Source of the DNA: Merluccius polli
Taxonomy: Eukaryota > Chordata > Actinopteri > Gadiformes > Merlucciidae
Reading direction: 5' to 3'
Assembly (NCBI GenBank): GCA_030340625.1
Contig: JAOPHQ010005731.1
Location: 37,501-101,500, forward strand
DNA length: 64,000 nucleotides
Of this stretch, positions 25,516 to 64,000 are shown in pieces. Each line of letters begins with the position of its first letter. Positions within the stretch are counted from its first letter, which is position 1. The notes under the pieces were generated by a model. It was given only the letters and a program-made list of their open reading frames with translations, was not told the DNA's origin and did no database searches. A program made the translations under genes and the position numbers.

Positions 25516-25737
25516 AGGCACTTTATTAGTTAGTATATTTTTACTCATAAATTGAAAACATTATCTGGGCGTGTTTCTTTGCCACATTATATTTGTTTTC
25601 TTTCTCGCTAAGATAGACATATGTTGGCATCTGTTTTAGGAAGGGGTTTTATAGGCTACTGTGTGGGAGTTGTAATGTTTTATGCACTACTGATGTAGCA
25701 CTAGAATATTCAAACCTGGTGTAAAGGTACATGCTAT

Positions 25738-25748
25738 CCCTCTAGTGG
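25738..25748 (-). promoter_or_regulatory. partial CTCF-like motif, reverse orientation
   Basis: CCCTCTAGTGG is the complement of CCACTAGAGGG, matching eleven core positions of the CTCF consensus but lacking the following C. It faces the forward motif at 2860. The same sequence also occurs at 17756-17766. Confidence 0.3.
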
Positions 25749-25873
25749 TTGCTTGGTTTCTTACTCGTATATTTCTGTGGGACATTTTTTCTAAATCAAA
25801 TTGGTGAATGGGATTTCTTTTGTATCTTAACAAATAACAGCAACTGTACTGTAAATGATAACCCCAGACACTG

Positions 25874-25879
25874 AATAAA
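25874..25879 (+). terminator. likely distal poly(A) signal of gnal
   Basis: AATAAA in 'cactgaataaagagg', followed by a T/G-rich stretch. It would give a 3' UTR of about 4.6 kb containing three minisatellites. ATTAAA at about 21391 is an alternative proximal signal. Confidence 0.5.
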
Positions 25880-26380
25880 GAGGTTTCTCTGTACAATACA
25901 CCGGTATGTAACCCACCTGTATCTAACCCTCACTGTGGTGGACTAAGCTCAATGGAGCTGTGTATATGTATATAGAAGCTATACATATAGCTTAATGGAG
26001 CTAGCTATATATATGTATATGTACATAGAAGCTATATAGCTAAATGGAGTGGCCATAAGAGCTACAGTTTGGGAACATTTTAAAATGTGTTTATCAACTT
26101 TTCATGGTTTGTACAGAATTCTATCATTATTTATTACTACTGTCTGCTCTTTTATAATGTGAAGCATAGCCTCTGAACTCTGTGCCTTTCCTTCATGGCG
26201 GTTGGTATGACTACAAGGTAAATTAACCCGTCTGAACCACAGAAGAGTCCAAACAGTTTTTTAGTAATGCTTTGTGGGATAGACATAAGTTAGCTAAATA
26301 AATACATGAAAGTAAGCTTGCATTTTTCTTCATTTCTCCTACTGATATGTTTACCCGTTTTTGAACATAGCAAAGCTAGG

Positions 26381-26451
<71 letters not shown>

Positions 26452-26458
26452 GAACCAG

Positions 26459-26502
<44 letters not shown>

Positions 26503-26512
26503 CTGGTTCGGT
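26381..26512. repeat. (AT)n tract with palindromic flanks
   Basis: Two AT runs are joined by 'accgaaccagtaact' and closed by its complement 'agttactggttcggt' (about 26449-26512), so the second run lies in the stem of a long hairpin or cruciform. Confidence 0.9.
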
Positions 26513-26540
26513 CATAACATGAATCCAAAACGTACTATAT

Positions 26541-26605
26541 ACACTATTGTACATACAATATAAACTGTATGTACAATACAGTTTATATTGTATGTACAAT
26601 AGTGT
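26541..26605. repeat. 65-bp perfect hairpin
   Basis: Arms of 29 bases (26541-26569 and 26577-26605) are exact complements around a 7-base loop. The stem includes TACATACAATATAAACTGTA. Between the convergent gnal and piezo2 genes. Confidence 0.92.
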
Positions 26606-26744
26606 ATGTAGTATGTACAATACCATACATGTGTGTTTATATGTTGCCTTATATTCATCACTGGGTTAGGAAAATGTATTCGTGTTTATGAACTTAAATA
26701 CAATAATATTTTTAATGCAAATGTACTAGATTTGATGGAACACT

Positions 26745-27184
26745 GTAGTCCTATATGACCCACTGTAGTCCTATATGACCCATTGTAGTCCTATATGACC
26801 CACTGTAGTCCTATATGTCTAGTCCTATATGACCCATTGTAGTCCTATATGACCCACTGTAGTCCTATATGTCTAGTCCTATATGACCCACTGTAGTCCT
26901 ATATGTCCCATTGTAGTCCTATATGTCCCACTGTAGTCCTATATGACCCATTGTAGTCCTATATGACCCACTGTAGTCCTATATGACCCATTGTAGTCCT
27001 ATATGTCCCACTGTAGTCCTATAAGACCCATTGTAGTCCTATATGACCCATTGTAGTCCTATATGACCCACTGTAGTCCTATATGACCCACTGTAGTCCT
27101 ATATGACCCATTGTAGTCCTATATGTCCCACTGTAGTCCTATATGACCCATTGTAGTCCTATATGACCCATTGTAGTCCTATAT
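26745..27184. repeat. ~20-bp 'actgtagtcctatatgaccc' minisatellite
   Basis: More than 20 copies with T/C and A/T variants. The following stretch 27185-28070 has no recognisable feature. Confidence 0.93.
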
Positions 27185-28074
27185 TACTGCGGCTGCCCAA
27201 TGATGAAAGCAATTAAAATACAGTGACTCTCTGGTAGTATTAATTTGTGTCTTTTGGCAACATTGTTAAGCAAGTGCTGAAATCATATTGTCACGTTGGA
27301 ATCGGACAATGACAGGAATCAATCAGTCAATGAATACTGGAAAAATTGGACCGCGGGTCAACTTTTGTTTCCATTCTGACCCACAGACCCGCTTTTTAGT
27401 CCCAGTCCGGCCCTGATAAAGATGTTTGTAACACGCACCTCTGATCGCACACAGACAGTGACAGACTGAAAGTTATTCCAGCTCTGTGTTTATCACCACC
27501 ATTCACAGTGAGCCAATCAGACCGGCACAGCGCTGGATCGGCAGCAAGCCAAAAGGCAGACAAAATAGCGTGCGTCTTTGGGTTCGGCCAGTTAACACAG
27601 TCCCCCACAACAGGACTGTCCGTTCTGAAGTCGGATGAAAGGCCTACCTAGTTGATGATACCAGAGTATCTTTGCAGTACACCTAGATTTCAATATGGTG
27701 AAGAAGTGAACAGGTGAAGAGAAAAACATTTAATCACAGCTAAATTCCAGTCAAGCTAAAGTGTTATTCACATTACTAAATTAGGTTCAGATTTTCTACC
27801 ATACATGTTCACAGTTGGGGGTGCCACAAGATGTGGCGACCGTTGTAACACAGTGACATTAAACAGTGAAAGCATACATGGCACATCCAGCATACGGTCA
27901 ATGGTGCACAAACTACTAGAGGACTTTGTTCAAAAAACTCCAGCCAATCACATTAAGTCACTAAGTCATACTCTAGTCGGTTGCTCTGAAACACCGGTCA
28001 TTTTGATGCTGCTAACAATTTTAATTCAGTGTATAAAGTATAGTGTAAAGATAACTCATCTGAATGGATGGAGC

Positions 28075-28165
28075 ATTTACATTTACATTTAGGAAATTTA
28101 GCAGATGCTTTTGTCCAAAGCGACTTACAATAAGTACATTTGTCAGTAGAAAGTAAAACAACAAT
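28075..28165. repeat. teleost dispersed repeat fragment
   Basis: 'tttagcagatgcttttgtcc' followed by 'aaagcgacttacaa' is a sequence I recognise as widely dispersed in teleost genomes. Its parent element is uncertain. Confidence 0.55.
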
Positions 28166-28299
28166 ATATCACTGTCAGTACAGCAAGGATGTCAATAGAA
28201 GAAGTTTCTAGGTGCACAACACCACTTCTGTTGCCCAAATGTGTGCATGCATATTTTTGATGACGTTGAATGTAAACGGGTGTATACTGGTGAACAGTA

Positions 28300-28520
28300 G
28301 TAGGTGAATACTAGTAGGTGAAACACTCAGGTAACAATATTACTGAGATTAGTACCAATAATAGTATTGAGATGAGTACTAAGAATAGTACTGAGATGAA
28401 TATTAAGAATAGTACTGAGATGAGTACGAAGAATAGTACTGAGATGAGTACTAAGAATAGTACTGAGATGAGTACTAAGAATAGTACTGAGATGAGTACT
28501 AAGAATAGTACTGAGATGAG
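28300..28520. repeat. 21-bp 'gagatgagtactaagaatag' minisatellite
   Basis: About ten copies of a unit ending in 'tact', downstream of the piezo2 stop codon and possibly within its 3' UTR. Confidence 0.9.
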
Positions 28521-28726
28521 TCCTTCCTCTGGTCCAGATGGGTTTGAGTACTACAGTACTCCATGTACTGTAGACTAGAGTCTAGTTCTGTACTGTGGTC
28601 CTCAGTCATGTGTTGCAGCTCTTCATCATCTTCCAAGTCCCACATATTTCCCATTGCTTTGTTTGCAAATAAGTTTCTCACTCATGGCATCTTGTTATGA
28701 CTTATACTGGTTGGACTAATACTTGG

Positions 28727-63918
<35,192 letters not shown>

Positions 63919-64000
63919 CTTCTAGCTGATCTTCACTTCAACTAGATCCTCTTCATCATCTTCACTTCAACTAGATCCTCTTCATCATCTTCACTTCAAC
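63919..64000 (-). promoter_or_regulatory. piezo2 5' leader with a tandem repeat and two short upstream ORFs
   Basis: Nearly three copies of a 29-bp unit. Two copies contain ATGATGAAGAGGATCTAG (M-M-K-R-I-stop) at 63942-63959 and 63971-63988 on the minus strand. If transcribed they are upstream ORFs. The transcription start lies outside the window. Confidence 0.5.

Overview
The window is vertebrate nuclear DNA, almost certainly from a ray-finned fish. It has short GT-AG exons in long introns, fish-type dispersed repeats, long (CA/TG)n tracts and an exceptional density of minisatellites. I see no prokaryotic operon, phage, CRISPR or defence system. Species cannot be fixed from the sequence.

Layout. 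(1) 1-2740: degenerate LINE fragments, then the last coding exons and poly(A) signal of an unidentified plus-strand gene. (2) 2740-6760: intergenic DNA with a CTCF-like motif, a ~1 kb higher-order minisatellite and a GC-rich promoter region. (3) 6761-21289 (+): all 12 coding exons of gnal, the G-protein alpha subunit G(olf), 379 codons. A presumed 3' UTR of about 4.6 kb, built largely of three minisatellites, runs to a poly(A) signal at 25874. (4) 25.9-28.7 kb: convergent intergenic DNA with AT palindromes. (5) 63918-28727 (-): a complete piezo2 mechanosensitive channel gene. I resolve 56 coding exons whose phases all agree and which give about 2,820 residues.

Both known genes act in sensory excitable cells. 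Galpha(olf) couples odorant and dopamine D1-type receptors to adenylyl cyclase. Piezo2 is the touch and proprioception channel. They are neighbours on human 18p11 too, but here they are convergent, whereas from memory the human pair is divergent.

The most unusual feature is a recurring architecture. In all three genes, tandem arrays have repeat units that contain the splice junction itself: the last or first exon bases plus the 5' or 3' splice site. This holds for at least 18 junctions, so real exons are followed or preceded by 2 to more than 50 copies of their own splice site. One array (piezo2 exon 49) has a 42-bp unit, so any of the first several donors would keep the reading frame and insert 14-residue repeats at the start of the Piezo cap. 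Other notable items are (TG)n-TAG acceptors, a hAT-like element carrying a 28S rDNA piece with a perfect 8-bp target duplication, a ~440-bp foldback inside another hAT-like element, perfect DR1, AP-1 and E-box palindrome motifs repeated many times in the presumed gnal 3' UTR, and a GC-AG intron in piezo2.
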